Part shown: piece after piece, positions 7,763-19,156 of the stretch | Layout: every line of letters begins with the position of its first letter | Position numbering within the stretch: the stretch's first letter is position 1 | Assembly (NCBI GenBank): GCA_947627695.1 | Contig: CANQXF010000002.1 | Location: 1-64,000, forward strand | Length of the DNA: 64,000 nucleotides | Direction of reading: 5' to 3' | From: an uncultured Ruminiclostridium sp. | GTDB taxonomy: Bacteria; Bacillota; Clostridia; Oscillospirales; Ruminococcaceae | Notes under the pieces: model-generated | What the model was told of the DNA's origin: nothing | The model's input: only the letters and a program-made list of their open reading frames with translations | The model's database searches: none | Position numbers and translations under genes: made by a program

Positions 7763-10279
7763 TCAGTGTGTATCAAACCACGTCTTTCCTATCTTCACGT
7801 CCGCAATAAGCGGCACGTCCAGCTTTATGCAGCTTTCCATTTCCTCTTTAAGCAGCTTTGCCACCTGCTCCGCACAGCTTTCCTCCGCCTCCACGATAAG
7901 CTCGTCGTGGACTTGCAGTATAAGCCTTGCGGGTAGCTTTTCCTTTTCCAGACGGTCAAACACCTTTATCATAGCCATTTTTATGATGTCCGCCGCCGTC
8001 CCCTGGATAGGCGTGTTCATGGCGATACGCTTTGCCGCCGCCTGTACCACCTTGTTTGACGCCTTTATTTCGGGGATATATCTCTTCCTGCCGAAAAGCG
8101 TTTCGACATAAAGATTTTTTTCAGCGTCTGCCACCGTCTTTTTCATAAATCCGTCAACGCCGCTGTACTTGCTGAGATAAGCGTCGATATACCTTTTCGC
8201 CTCCGAAACGGTGACGTTTACGTCCCTTGACAGGGAGAACGCCCCTATACCGTAAACTATGCCGAAGTTCACCGCCTTTGCTCTCGAACGCAATTGGGGC
8301 GTTACCCACTCTATCGGCTGATTGAACACCTGCGAGGCGGTTATGGTATGAATATCGTCCCCGTTTATGAAGGACTGCTGCATAAGCCTGTCCCCCGCAA
8401 GGTGCGCCAGAACTCTCAGCTCGATCTGCGAATAGTCTGCGTCCACCAGCAGACAGCCCTCTTTTGCGGTGAAGAACTTTCGCATATTCCGCCCCAAGTC
8501 GGTGCGCACGGGGATATTTTGTATATTCGGCTCTGCGCTGCTGATACGCCCCGTTCTCGTTTCAGTCTGCTTGAAGGTGGAACGCACGCGTCCGTCCTCA
8601 CAGACCGCCGCTTTCAGCCCGCTGACGTAGGTGGAATACAGCTTTGTATACGCCCTGTAATCGGTGATAAGGTCGATTATCGGGTGCTTGTCACGCAGGC
8701 TGTCCAGAACGTCTGCGTTGGTGGAATAGCCCCTGTGATTTTTCTTTCCCGAGGGCAGTCCCAGCTTTTCAAAAAGTATCGTTCCAAGCTGTTTGGGGGA
8801 ACTTATGTTGAACTTTTCCCCCGCCAGCAGATATATCTGCCGTTCTGTCTCCGCCGTCTGCGCCAGCAGTTGCTCTCCGAAACGGTCTATCCCCTCCATA
8901 TCAAGCTGAACGCCGTCCTTTTCCATAGCGGAAAGGACTCTTGCCAGCGGCATTTCTATCTTTTCAAGGATCTCCGTAAGATTTTCCGCATTTATCCTGT
9001 TTATCAGTTTCCTGCTGAGGGAGTAAAGACATTTGGGCAGTTGTCCGTCATTTTCGGCGGGAGTAACGCCGTACTCGGCGCAAAGCCTGCCAAGGCTGTA
9101 ATCGCTGGAATTGACGTTCAGCAGATACGCCGCCAGCGTCAGATCAAACACTGCGTTTTTCACGTCCCCGCCGTACTTGAAAGCAAAGCTGCACAGCGTT
9201 TTCAAATCAAAGGTGCGCTTTGGCTGTTCGCTTTTCAGCAGCTCCAAAGCCTGCTCTTTTTCAAGAACGGTCATCTCCCCCTTGCGGCAGACCTTGAGCG
9301 TTTCCCCGTCAAGCATTATGTCGACTGTGTTTTCGTCAGGAGCAATTTCGCTTTCAGCCTTTGCCGCCGCCTCTGCCGCCGCCTTTGCGTAAACGGTCTC
9401 CTGCGCCTGTTTCATCGCTCCCACTGAAACATTCAGCTTTTTCAGCAGGTTGAACATCTCAAGCTCAGTAAGAATTTCCGCTATCTCCTGCTCGTTCCTC
9501 TCTTTCGGCAGATAATCTGTTATCTCCGTAGAAACGGGCGCCGAAAGGGAAATAGTGCCCAGCTCACGGCTCAAAAAACAGCTTTCCTTTCCCTCCGTCA
9601 GCTTTTTCTTCACGTTGTCGGAGATAGGCAGACTTTCAAGATTTTCATAGATATTGCTCACAGAGGAATATTTCTTTATCAGATCAGACGCCGTCTTTTC
9701 GCCTATGCCCTTTACTCCGGGGATATTGTCGCTGGAGTCCCCCATAAGCGCCTTTATCTCTATCATCTGCTTCGGCTCAACGCCGTACACCTCCCGTATT
9801 TTTTCGGGAGTATAGATAGTGTCCTCTCTGTTTCCTGCATAGCACACCGTCACCTTGTCGGTGATGAGCTGAAAGCTGTCCCTGTCCCCCGTGGCGATAA
9901 CGGCGGTGTGACCCGCAAGCTCCGCCCCGTGAGATATCGTGCCTAAAATATCGTCGGCCTCCCAGCCCTCTTTTTCCACAATAACTATCCCCATAGCCTT
10001 CAGCAGCTTTTTTACATAGGGTATCTGCATAGCCAGCTCCTCGGGCATAGGCTTTCTCGTCCCCTTGTAGTCCTTGTACATCTGATGGCGGAAGGTAGGC
10101 GCCTTCAGATCAAACGCCACCGCCACGCAGTCGGGCTTAAAGCCGTTTTCCAGCTTGAGAAGAATGTTGAAAAAGCCTGTTATAGCGTTGGTAAATACCC
10201 CCTTTTTGTTGGAAAGGGCGTGTATCCCGTAAAACGCTCTGTTAACTATGCTGTTGCCGTCGATTATGAGAATATTCAT
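7763..10279 (-). CDS. polA: DNA polymerase I
   Basis: An 838-aa replication/repair polymerase. The 5'-3' exonuclease domain spans about 1-290 (MNILIIDGNSIVNRAFYG; GWEADDILGT; GDSSDNIPGVKGIGEKTA). The central proofreading-exonuclease domain is present as a fold but lacks the DxE metal ligands, as in many Firmicutes polymerases. The polymerase domain shows motif A DYSQIELRVLAHLAGD, motif B RSRAKAVNFGIVYG and motif C QVHDELIVE. A GAAAGGAAC site precedes the ATG. It removes RNA primers and fills gaps; proofreading is presumably lost. Confidence 0.97.
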   Translation of the reverse strand: MNILIIDGNSIVNRAFYGIHALSNKKGVFTNAITGFFNILLKLENGFKPDCVAVAFDLKAPTFRHQMYKDYKGTRKPMPEELAMQIPYVKKLLKAMGIVIVEKEGWEADDILGTISHGAELAGHTAVIATGDRDSFQLITDKVTVCYAGNREDTIYTPEKIREVYGVEPKQMIEIKALMGDSSDNIPGVKGIGEKTASDLIKKYSSVSNIYENLESLPISDNVKKKLTEGKESCFLSRELGTISLSAPVSTEITDYLPKERNEQEIAEILTELEMFNLLKKLNVSVGAMKQAQETVYAKAAAEAAAKAESEIAPDENTVDIMLDGETLKVCRKGEMTVLEKEQALELLKSEQPKRTFDLKTLCSFAFKYGGDVKNAVFDLTLAAYLLNVNSSDYSLGRLCAEYGVTPAENDGQLPKCLYSLSRKLINRINAENLTEILEKIEMPLARVLSAMEKDGVQLDMEGIDRFGEQLLAQTAETERQIYLLAGEKFNISSPKQLGTILFEKLGLPSGKKNHRGYSTNADVLDSLRDKHPIIDLITDYRAYTKLYSTYVSGLKAAVCEDGRVRSTFKQTETRTGRISSAEPNIQNIPVRTDLGRNMRKFFTAKEGCLLVDADYSQIELRVLAHLAGDRLMQQSFINGDDIHTITASQVFNQPIEWVTPQLRSRAKAVNFGIVYGIGAFSLSRDVNVTVSEAKRYIDAYLSKYSGVDGFMKKTVADAEKNLYVETLFGRKRYIPEIKASNKVVQAAAKRIAMNTPIQGTAADIIKMAMIKVFDRLEKEKLPARLILQVHDELIVEAEESCAEQVAKLLKEEMESCIKLDVPLIADVKIGKTWFDTH

Positions 10280-10300
10280 AGAATGTTCCTTTCGGAAAAG

Positions 10301-12439
10301 TTATTTTTTCCCGCTGAAAATTCCTTTCAGCCTTGCGAAAAATCCGCCTTGCTTTTTTGCGGGAGCTTTCTTTGCATTTTTATAAGCCTGCTTATAAAAA
10401 TATATCTGCGAGTCGATCATTTCCTCTCCCTCTCCCCTCGTTTTCTTTACGTAAGTCCCGTCGGGGAGCTGAACGCGGGCTTTTACGTTATCCCTCAGCA
10501 TAACGTCGAAAATATTAAGCAGCTTTTGCTGTATCTTAGGGTCTTTTATGGGAGCTGCGACCTCAACTCTTCGCTCAGTGTTCCTTGTCATAAAGTCGGC
10601 GGAGCTTATGTATATCTTCCTGCGCTCCTCCTTGCCGAAAATATATATCCTGCTGTGTTCAAGGAACCGTCCTACGATAGACCTGACGGTGATATTGTCT
10701 GTATACCCCGGTATCCCCGCCACAAGACAGCATATCCCTCTTATGATGAGCTGTATCTTGACTCCCTTCATGCTCGCTTCCACCAGCTTTTGTATGATGT
10801 CTATATCCGTCAGGGAGTTCATCTTTATTCCGATATATCCGTCCTCACCGTAGGTTATCTCTCTGTCTATCATCTCCACTACCCTTGATTTAAGGCAGTT
10901 AGGCGCTACCCAGAGGGTAGAACTGCTTTCCACCGCCACGCCCACCGACAGATTGTTGAAGATAAGCGATGCGTCAGCGCCGAATTCCTTGTCTGCGGTT
11001 ATCAGAGTAAGGTCGGTGTACAGTTTAGAGGTGCGCTCGTTATAGTTTCCCGTTCCAACTTGGGTAATATACTTTATCTCATTTCCCACACGCCTTGTTA
11101 TAAGCAGGAGCTTTGAATGTACCTTAAGGGAATCTAAACCGTAAATAACGGTAACGCCCGCCTCCGCCAGCCGCTTTGACCAGCCGATGTTGTTTTCCTC
11201 GTCAAATCTTGCACGCAGTTCAACCAGCGCCAGAACGTCCTTTCCGTTTTCGGCTGCCCGTATAAGCGCGTTTACTATCTTGCTGTCCCTCGCCACACGG
11301 TAAAGGGTTATTTTTATAGAAACGACGGTGGGATCAAACGCCGCCTCCTCCAGCAGTCTGATAAACGAGCGAAAATTCTCATAGGGATAAAACAGCAGAA
11401 CGTCATGCTGCTCCGCCTGTTTCATCACCTTTTCTCCCTCAATGAGCATCTCAGGCTGCTGCGGGGTGAGCTGTGTGAAGAAAAGCTCCGTCTTGTTTTC
11501 CAGCTTATCCCTCAGCTCTCCCACAAAGCCGAAATCCAGCGGACAGCTTTGGGAGAAAATAAAGCTGTCCCCAAGCTCAAAGCCCAGCTTCTTAGCCAGC
11601 GTTTCCGTGTCGGGCAGGTCCTCTCTCTGCGCCACTTCAATTCTTATAGGAGCCAGCTTTTTCCGCTTTTTGATAAGCTCCTCCATAATATCACGAAAGT
11701 CCACGTCGTGATCGAACAGCGCCTCGTTTGCGTCTATGTCCGCATTTCTTGTTATTCTGAACACCGTGCGGTTTGTCACTTCAAAGTTAGGGAATATCAT
11801 CTCCGCAAAATGCAGTATCAGATCCTCCATCAGCAGAAAGCGCAGATTGTCCTCCCTCTGCACGCAGAAAATGCGGGGAAACACCTCCGACGCTGTAACA
11901 GGCACCACTCCAAGCACAGTATGCTTGTCGCCGCTTTTAGGCTTCAGGCTGACTCCAACGTACAATTCCTTATTTTTCAGAAACGGAAGCGGGTGAGTTT
12001 TATCCACCACGGTAGGGGACAACAGGGGCAGTATCTCCTTTGTGAAATAGTTGTACAGCTTATCCTCCTCGCTGCCCTTTGCCCTGTCTGGATTTATCTG
12101 CTCGACGCCGTGATCCTTAAGCTTTTTTATGATGTCCTTGTACGCCTGTTCCTTGCCGGGAATAAGCTCCTTTACCCTTCGCGCCGCTTTTTGGAGCTGT
12201 TCGCCGGGGGTCATTCCCGTCTTGTTGTCCTTTTTTTCCTCTTTTACCAGCGTCTGGTCGTAAAGCGTTCCTGCTCTCACCATAAAGAATTCGTCCATAT
12301 TACTGCAAAAAATGGACACGAAGTTGAGCCTTTCCATAAGGGGAACGCTTTCGTCCTGCGCCTCCTCAAGGACTCTCTCGTTGAATTTCAGCCACGACAG
12401 CTCTCGGTTGTCAAAATAATTGTTGAATATCTCTTTCAT
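10301..12439 (-). CDS. ppk1: Polyphosphate kinase 1
   Basis: A 712-aa enzyme that reversibly moves the terminal phosphate of ATP onto polyphosphate. It has the four-part Ppk1 layout: N-terminal helical domain (FDNRELSWLKFNERVLEEA), head domain, and two phospholipase-D-like C-terminal domains, with the autophosphorylated histidine in VHSKLLLITRR and the second His in EHSRIYIFG. The ATG at 12439 fits the usual start of the family; an upstream TTG would add 11 residues and has no ribosome site. The C-terminus ends in a lysine-rich tail. It lies 20 bases upstream of polA and may be co-transcribed with it. Confidence 0.95.
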   Translation of the reverse strand: MKEIFNNYFDNRELSWLKFNERVLEEAQDESVPLMERLNFVSIFCSNMDEFFMVRAGTLYDQTLVKEEKKDNKTGMTPGEQLQKAARRVKELIPGKEQAYKDIIKKLKDHGVEQINPDRAKGSEEDKLYNYFTKEILPLLSPTVVDKTHPLPFLKNKELYVGVSLKPKSGDKHTVLGVVPVTASEVFPRIFCVQREDNLRFLLMEDLILHFAEMIFPNFEVTNRTVFRITRNADIDANEALFDHDVDFRDIMEELIKKRKKLAPIRIEVAQREDLPDTETLAKKLGFELGDSFIFSQSCPLDFGFVGELRDKLENKTELFFTQLTPQQPEMLIEGEKVMKQAEQHDVLLFYPYENFRSFIRLLEEAAFDPTVVSIKITLYRVARDSKIVNALIRAAENGKDVLALVELRARFDEENNIGWSKRLAEAGVTVIYGLDSLKVHSKLLLITRRVGNEIKYITQVGTGNYNERTSKLYTDLTLITADKEFGADASLIFNNLSVGVAVESSSTLWVAPNCLKSRVVEMIDREITYGEDGYIGIKMNSLTDIDIIQKLVEASMKGVKIQLIIRGICCLVAGIPGYTDNITVRSIVGRFLEHSRIYIFGKEERRKIYISSADFMTRNTERRVEVAAPIKDPKIQQKLLNIFDVMLRDNVKARVQLPDGTYVKKTRGEGEEMIDSQIYFYKQAYKNAKKAPAKKQGGFFARLKGIFSGKK

Positions 12440-12474
12440 AAGCGTACCTGTCAAAAAAATTTCATATATCAAAG

Positions 12475-12498
12475 CAGGGCGGTATCGTTACCGCCCTG
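12475..12498 (-). other. Stem-loop between pyrG and ppk1
   Basis: A perfect 10-bp stem (CAGGGCGGTA with its complement) and a 4-base loop. No T-run follows immediately on the minus strand, so it is more likely an mRNA end-stabilising or weak termination structure than a clean terminator. Confidence 0.5.
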
Positions 12499-12539
12499 TC
12501 AGCAGAACGTTTCACAACAGACCTTTGCGAACGTTCGGA

Positions 12540-14263
<1,724 letters not shown>

Positions 14264-14442
14264 GTACCGTGAAAGAAAAAAATACCTCATTGAGTAATTT
14301 ATTCCAAATTCTGTCAATAATAAGAAAGTAAAAATTTTTTAAAGATCCGTAACCTTTTACGTTATTTGTCCGTGTTGTATATGTAAGCCGAGAAAAAGGC
14401 TGAAAAAAACCAAAAGCGTTTCTGACAGAAAGGAAGAACAAA

Positions 14443-15174
14443 ATGAAAAAACTTACGTTTTTACTTATTGCTGCGGCTTTGATAGTCGCCACTGCCGCAG
14501 GCTGCGGTGAAACAAACAACAACGGCGGCGGAAGCACCACGCCCGTTTCCACTCCCGAAGAAAGCTCATCTTCCGACGAAAGCTCCACCCCCGACGAAAG
14601 CGAAGACCCCGACGAAAGCTCCACCCCCGACGAAAGCGAAGAGCCTGACGAAAGCTCATCTCCCGAGGAAAGCAAGGACCCTGACGAAAGCACCGAGGAA
14701 AGCACCGCACCCGAAGATGATGAAAACAAAACCGCCACCGAAAAGGTACTCCAAGCGATAAAGACCGTTTACGGCGAGAGCTACCTCCCCAACGTTACGA
14801 TAGAACAGGAGCTTCTGGAAACCCAGTTCGGTCTTTCCACAGATACCTACGTCGAGGCGGCGGGAGAAGTGCCTATGATAAGCACCAACCCTGACACCGT
14901 TCTCGTGGTCAAGGCAGTGACAGGCAAGGAGGGGGACGTCAAGGCGGCACTTGAGGCGTATCGCTCCAAGCTGATAAACGACAGCGCCAACTATCCTATG
15001 AACTTGGAAAAAATAAATGCCGCCAAGGTAGAGAGCGAAGGCGAATACGTAGCCTTCCTGCTGGTAGGGGCGAACGACGACCGTGCGAACGCCACTGCCG
15101 ACGCCAGGACCTCCTTTGCCGAATATCAGGTAAACAAGGCGGTCACTGCTTTCCACGATTATTTCAAAAGCTGA
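14443..15174 (+). CDS. DUF4358 lipoprotein with acidic repeat linker
   Basis: A 243-aa exported lipoprotein. The signal peptide (1-20) ends in a lipobox at ATAAGC, so Cys21 should be lipidated. A low-complexity linker (about 30-90) is built of DESSTP/DESEDP-like units. The rest matches the DUF4358 pattern (EKVLQAIKTVYGESYLPN; SYPMNLEKI-like YPMNLEKINAAKVESEGEYV; a C-terminal FAEYQVNKAVTAFHDYF helix). An AAAGGAAG site precedes the ATG. The family has no established function; the linker suggests a domain held away from the membrane through the cell wall. Confidence 0.85.
   Translation: MKKLTFLLIAAALIVATAAGCGETNNNGGGSTTPVSTPEESSSSDESSTPDESEDPDESSTPDESEEPDESSSPEESKDPDESTEESTAPEDDENKTATEKVLQAIKTVYGESYLPNVTIEQELLETQFGLSTDTYVEAAGEVPMISTNPDTVLVVKAVTGKEGDVKAALEAYRSKLINDSANYPMNLEKINAAKVESEGEYVAFLLVGANDDRANATADARTSFAEYQVNKAVTAFHDYFKS
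14575..14682 (+). repeat. 18-bp tandem repeat encoding DESxxP units
   Basis: Six consecutive 18-bp units encode DESSTP, DESEDP, DESSTP, DESEEP, DESSSP and EESKDP. Units alternate between STP and acidic forms, suggesting growth by duplication of a 36-bp block. Confidence 0.8.
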
Positions 15175-15202
15175 GAATATTTCTTCTTCAAATTTCCCCA
15201 TA

Positions 15203-15239
15203 AAAAATAATCCGTCCTTTACAGACGGATTATTTTTTA
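15203..15239. terminator. Bidirectional terminator, DUF4358 gene / sugar ABC operon
   Basis: AAATAATCCGTC and its complement form a 12-bp stem with A- and T-runs on both sides. It serves both converging transcription units. Confidence 0.88.
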
Positions 15240-15255
15240 TCTTAATTAATAAGAA

Positions 15256-16164
15256 TTAACCCTTTACAGCGCCTAACGCAACGCCCTTAACGATAAACTT
15301 GGACAAGCACAGGTAAATAATGATGATAGGCAGGATCGACAAAGCAACCGCTACATATCTTACACCGTAGTCCACGCACTTGTCATTGCCGAGAATTGAC
15401 GCAACCATCATAGGCATCGTTCTTTGCTCCAGCTTGTTCGAGAGCAGCAGCATGGAAGGATTGTAGTAGTTGTTCCAGCTTGCTACGAAAGCGAATATCG
15501 CCTGAACTGCGAACGCAGGCTTCAGCATAGGGATAGCTATGCGGATAAACGTCATAAACTCTCCGCAGCCGTCTATTCTTGCCGCCTCAACTATCTCAAC
15601 AGGGAAGGACGCCTTCATATACTGCAATATGAAGAATACTACCGAGGGAGCAGCGATAGCGGGCAGGATAAGAGGAATGTAGTTGTCGTACAGCTTGATT
15701 CTTATCATAAATTCCAGGAAACCGGTGGATACGACCTGAGTAGGAACCATCATTACCGCAAGGATAAAGGTGGTAGCTATTTTCTTCAGTTTGAAATCGT
15801 AAACCGTAAGACCGTAAGCGGTCAGTCCTGAGAAGAACACCGACAGAACGGTGGAAGACACTGCGATGATAAGGCTGTTCATATAGCCGTACCATACGTT
15901 GTAGGTCATTACATAAGAACCGAAAGCTGCTTCGGGGTCGGAAAGAGTTCCGATGTTATTCAGCAGGTAATCGCCGGGCAAAAAGCTGACGCCCTGAAGA
16001 ATAATATCATTGGAGCTTCTTGTGGCATTGATAAAGATAATGAACAGAGGGAACAGGCATATGATAGTGATTATAACGCAGACGATAAATCTGATGATCG
16101 CCTGAGCCTTTATCTTTCTCTCATACTCTCTTTCTCTCATTGACCTTGCATTTTCGTTAGCCAT
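15256..16164 (-). CDS. Carbohydrate ABC transporter permease (MalG/CUT1 type)
   Basis: A 302-aa inner-membrane permease with about six transmembrane helices and the binding-protein-dependent permease signature EAARIDGCGEFMTFIRIAIPMLKP (the EAA loop contacting the ATPase). The C-terminus ends FIVKGVALGAVKG, typical of MalG-like subunits. It follows the MalF-like gene after 13 bases. No ATPase gene is present in the operon; CUT1 systems in Firmicutes commonly share an MsmX-type ATPase encoded elsewhere. Confidence 0.93.
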   Translation of the reverse strand: MANENARSMREREYERKIKAQAIIRFIVCVIITIICLFPLFIIFINATRSSNDIILQGVSFLPGDYLLNNIGTLSDPEAAFGSYVMTYNVWYGYMNSLIIAVSSTVLSVFFSGLTAYGLTVYDFKLKKIATTFILAVMMVPTQVVSTGFLEFMIRIKLYDNYIPLILPAIAAPSVVFFILQYMKASFPVEIVEAARIDGCGEFMTFIRIAIPMLKPAFAVQAIFAFVASWNNYYNPSMLLLSNKLEQRTMPMMVASILGNDKCVDYGVRYVAVALSILPIIIIYLCLSKFIVKGVALGAVKG

Positions 16165-16177
16165 TTTACTCCCCCCC

Positions 16178-17164
16178 TTACTTCGAAGACTTGGCTGCTT
16201 TTACCTTTTTAGGCGCAGTCGAGTCGGTGTTGAACCTGTAAATGATGATACCCAGAATAGCGGTTATCACAAACAGTATGATAGACGCTGTTGCCGAATA
16301 TCCGAAGTTTTGAGGATAGTACATCTGGAAATGCTTGTAGATGAATACCGCCGCTGTTTCCAACTGAGGCTTGAGAGTGGAGCCCTCGTGGAGCAGGTAG
16401 GGTATATCAAACATCTGTAAACCACCTATCAGGGAGGTGATAACTACGTAGATGAATATAGGCTTGAGTATGGGCATTGTTATCCTGAAGAACGTGTGCA
16501 TACCGCTGGAGCCGTCGATGGACGCCGCCTCAAAGATAGCGGGGTCGATACCGAAGATACCTGACATCAGAAGCAGAGTGGTATTGCCGAACCACATCCA
16601 TGACTGGATAAACATTACCAGTATACGGGAAACCCAAACGTCGTCAATAAACTTGAAGGGCTCACTGAAAATGCCCCAGTTTATCAGCATAGAGTTTATA
16701 GCGCCATATTTTGAGTTGCCGAACAGCATCAGGAAAATACCTGCGACAGATGCAGCGGTAATGATATTAGGCAGATACATAACTACCTTGAAGAAGCCTG
16801 TACCTTTTATCTTTACTCTTACGTCTGAGAACCATACTGCCAGCAGCAGGGAAAGCACCAACTGAATAACGAAGTTGCCCACCCAGAGAATGATCGTGTT
16901 GAAAAGGTCGTTCATAAACGACTCATGAATAGCTGCACCGGGGCTGAATTCGCCTTCAGAGCCAAACAGCAGCCACTGATAGTTCTGTATTCCCACCCAT
17001 TGACCGCCTGTCGCTTCGCCGTTTCCTTGGAAGCTCAGCAGGAAGGTGTTGATAAGGGGATACAGCATAAAGAAAGCGTATGCCAGGAAAAAGGGTGCGA
17101 TAAATATGTAACCGTATTTGGCATAACTTACCATTTTTGCCGGTTTCTTTTGAACATTTTGCAT
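16178..17164 (-). CDS. Carbohydrate ABC transporter permease (MalF/CUT1 type)
   Basis: A 328-aa permease with six predicted helices, the first starting at YGYIFIAPFFLAYAFFMLYP. Its EAA loop reads EAASIDGSSGMHTFFRITMP. The ATG at 17164 is preceded by AAAGG about 11 bases away; a longer reading frame to 17239 has no ribosome site. It partners the permease at 15256-16164 and the binding protein at 17274-18731. An oligosaccharide substrate is likely; cellulose- or hemicellulose-derived sugars are an inference from genome context only. Confidence 0.92.
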   Translation of the reverse strand: MQNVQKKPAKMVSYAKYGYIFIAPFFLAYAFFMLYPLINTFLLSFQGNGEATGGQWVGIQNYQWLLFGSEGEFSPGAAIHESFMNDLFNTIILWVGNFVIQLVLSLLLAVWFSDVRVKIKGTGFFKVVMYLPNIITAASVAGIFLMLFGNSKYGAINSMLINWGIFSEPFKFIDDVWVSRILVMFIQSWMWFGNTTLLLMSGIFGIDPAIFEAASIDGSSGMHTFFRITMPILKPIFIYVVITSLIGGLQMFDIPYLLHEGSTLKPQLETAAVFIYKHFQMYYPQNFGYSATASIILFVITAILGIIIYRFNTDSTAPKKVKAAKSSK

Positions 17165-17273
17165 ATAATGCACAACCTTTCGAGCTATTTGGGTCAAAAA
17201 ATTACAATATATGCTTCCGAGCATTGCGCCCGGAAGCAATATTGTATCGATTGATAGGACTCTTTACTGTTAA

Positions 17274-18731
17274 TTACTCAACAGTGATGTCAGGGAATGC
17301 AGCTGCAACAGCCTTCTTGAACGCCTTGATAGCGTCTTCCTTGGTAGAGCCTTCAAGTTCCATAGTAACGTTGCCGTCGTCGTCCTTAGGAGGATTGCCG
17401 AGGTAAGCGTTTACGGAGTCGTTGAAAGAAGTCTTGATTGTAGCGTCATACTTGGTGATAAGACCGGTCATGTTGATGCCGGCAGCCTGATCCATGAAGA
17501 TCTGGAACTGATCCTGACCGTCTTTCAGCTTAGCATTCTTGTTTGTGCCGGCGTCAACGATTTTCTGCATAACCTTGCTGTTGTTGCAGAAGTCGCCGGT
17601 TTCGGTAGCATAAGCTTCCATGCCTTCATCGCTGCAGGTGAAGTATTCGATGAACTGCTTAGCAAGAGTCTTGTTGTCGCACTTGTTGGAAACTGCGAGC
17701 CATGTGCCGCCCCAGAAGTAAGCGGAAGGACCCTGGCAGAGAGCCATGTTGCCGTAAGAAGCGCTTTCGCCTTCTTTACCACTGAACATGGAGAGGATAG
17801 AGCCTTCACCGGTGGTAAGACCCCAAGTAGGAGCGAAGTCACCGAGAGCAGTGCCGTCCTGGATAGCAGCGCCCCAAGAGTCAGACCACTGAGAAATACC
17901 AGCGAGGTAATGATTGTCGTTGAATTCCTTAGCGATATCGTAGAAGTCTTCAGCGGTATCCATAACCAGCTTGCCGTCAACTACCCAAGCCTTGGATCTG
18001 TTAGCAGCGAATACCTGCCACAGACCGCCTTCGGTACATGCCAGAGAGCACTTTCCCTCAGAAGCTTCGTAAAGCTCCTTAGCGGTAGCCTTGAAGGTAT
18101 CCCAGTCCTTAACCTTAGCCTGCATTTCTTCAGGGTTCTTAACGCCCAGGTACTGTTCAGCCAGGTCAGCTCTGTAAAGGAAGCCGCCGGGAGCAGCCTG
18201 GAAGGAAGCGCCCTTGAGAACGCCTGCTTCGTTGGTGCCGATATCTACTGTGTACTGATAAGGAGAAGCGAAGTTGGACTTTTCAATGCCGATTGCGGAC
18301 AGAGGAGCTGTCAGCTTGTCGTCATTGATGTACTTCAGGATCCAGTCTGCTTCAAGGGTGATGATGTCAGCGTCGCCGTCGCCGTCCAGATACTTCTGGA
18401 TCTGAGTGGAGCCTGCGCCGCCGTCTTTACCCTGACGAACGATCTCTACCTTGCTTTCGTCCGTTCCGGTGTTCTTGCAGAAGATTTTTACCATGTTGGT
18501 AACGTCTGCGTTGGATTCCCAAGTAACGATAGTCAGCTTGTCGCCGTCGTCCTTCAGCTCAACGGTGTTGTCGCTGGGCGTCTGGCTGTCGCCGCTGCTG
18601 CTGCTGTTGTCGCCGCTGTTATCGCCGCTGTTATCGCCGCTGGTGCTAGGGTTGTTGGTATTCTCGTTACAGCCGGCTACTGAAAGCAGCATAGCGGCAG
18701 CGAGAAACAACGTAAGTAATTTCTTCTTCAT
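17274..18731 (-). CDS. Extracellular sugar-binding lipoprotein of the CUT1 ABC system
   Basis: A 485-aa family-1 solute-binding protein. Signal peptide MKKKLLTLFLAAAMLLSVAGC gives lipidated Cys21, then a Ser/Asp/Gly linker with GDNSGDN repeats (about 28-50). The mature domain begins KLTIVTWESNADVTNMVKIF and includes GGTWLAVSNKCDNKTLAKQF, typical of this class. GGAGGAAAAAC precedes the ATG at 18731. The gap of 109 bp to the permeases, with higher codon optimality here, fits stronger expression of the binding protein. Promoter and operator sites lie upstream. Confidence 0.93.
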   Translation of the reverse strand: MKKKLLTLFLAAAMLLSVAGCNENTNNPSTSGDNSGDNSGDNSSSSGDSQTPSDNTVELKDDGDKLTIVTWESNADVTNMVKIFCKNTGTDESKVEIVRQGKDGGAGSTQIQKYLDGDGDADIITLEADWILKYINDDKLTAPLSAIGIEKSNFASPYQYTVDIGTNEAGVLKGASFQAAPGGFLYRADLAEQYLGVKNPEEMQAKVKDWDTFKATAKELYEASEGKCSLACTEGGLWQVFAANRSKAWVVDGKLVMDTAEDFYDIAKEFNDNHYLAGISQWSDSWGAAIQDGTALGDFAPTWGLTTGEGSILSMFSGKEGESASYGNMALCQGPSAYFWGGTWLAVSNKCDNKTLAKQFIEYFTCSDEGMEAYATETGDFCNNSKVMQKIVDAGTNKNAKLKDGQDQFQIFMDQAAGINMTGLITKYDATIKTSFNDSVNAYLGNPPKDDDGNVTMELEGSTKEDAIKAFKKAVAAAFPDITVE

Positions 18732-18841
18732 TGTTTTTCCTCCAAAAAACTTATCGGTTTCAACCGATTTTAAAAGTGTGCTAACCACGGCGTTGTGTTA
18801 ATTATCAATAAAAACATAACCGTCCCGTGATTACATTTGTT

Positions 18842-18870
18842 AGTATATCACAAAAAATATTCTTTGTAAA
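18842..18870 (-). promoter_or_regulatory. Sigma-A promoter of the sugar ABC operon
   Basis: On the minus strand: TTTACA (18870-18865), 17-bp spacer, TATACT (18847-18842). It is the only strong minus-strand promoter in the 620-bp gap 18732-19353, which otherwise holds the operators listed next and AT-rich sequence with no gene. Confidence 0.75.
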
Positions 18871-18914
18871 GATATTTTTTTATTTTTTTTGCAGCAAATT
18901 CGTTTTTCACATTG

Positions 18915-18928
18915 TGAAAACGATTACA
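18915..18928. promoter_or_regulatory. cre-type operator 1
   Basis: TGAAAACGATTACA fits the CcpA cre consensus TGWAANCGNTNWCA at every position. It lies 45 bp upstream of the -35 box of the sugar operon. A LacI-family regulator other than CcpA could use it. Confidence 0.65.
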
Positions 18929-19006
18929 AAGTATTTGGATTTTTCATTTTTTGTGGAAATTGCCGAGTAAGAAAAAAGGCGGACTTTTATTTTTTACTTA
19001 AATTAG

Positions 19007-19020
19007 TGAAAACGATTAAC
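19007..19020. promoter_or_regulatory. cre-like operator 2 (imperfect)
   Basis: TGAAAACGATTAAC repeats the first 12 bases of operator 1 exactly and differs at the last two. It is spaced 92 bp from operator 1. Confidence 0.4.
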
Positions 19021-19156
19021 AACCGCAGTATGAAAGGCTCTGACAAAAACGATTTTTCGTGTGCAGCTTAAATTTAACCGAATTTTAGTTTCGGACTTGC
19101 CAAAAACAGAGCCTCTCTGTTTGTGCAAATATACAAAAAATTTTCCACAGGAGAAA

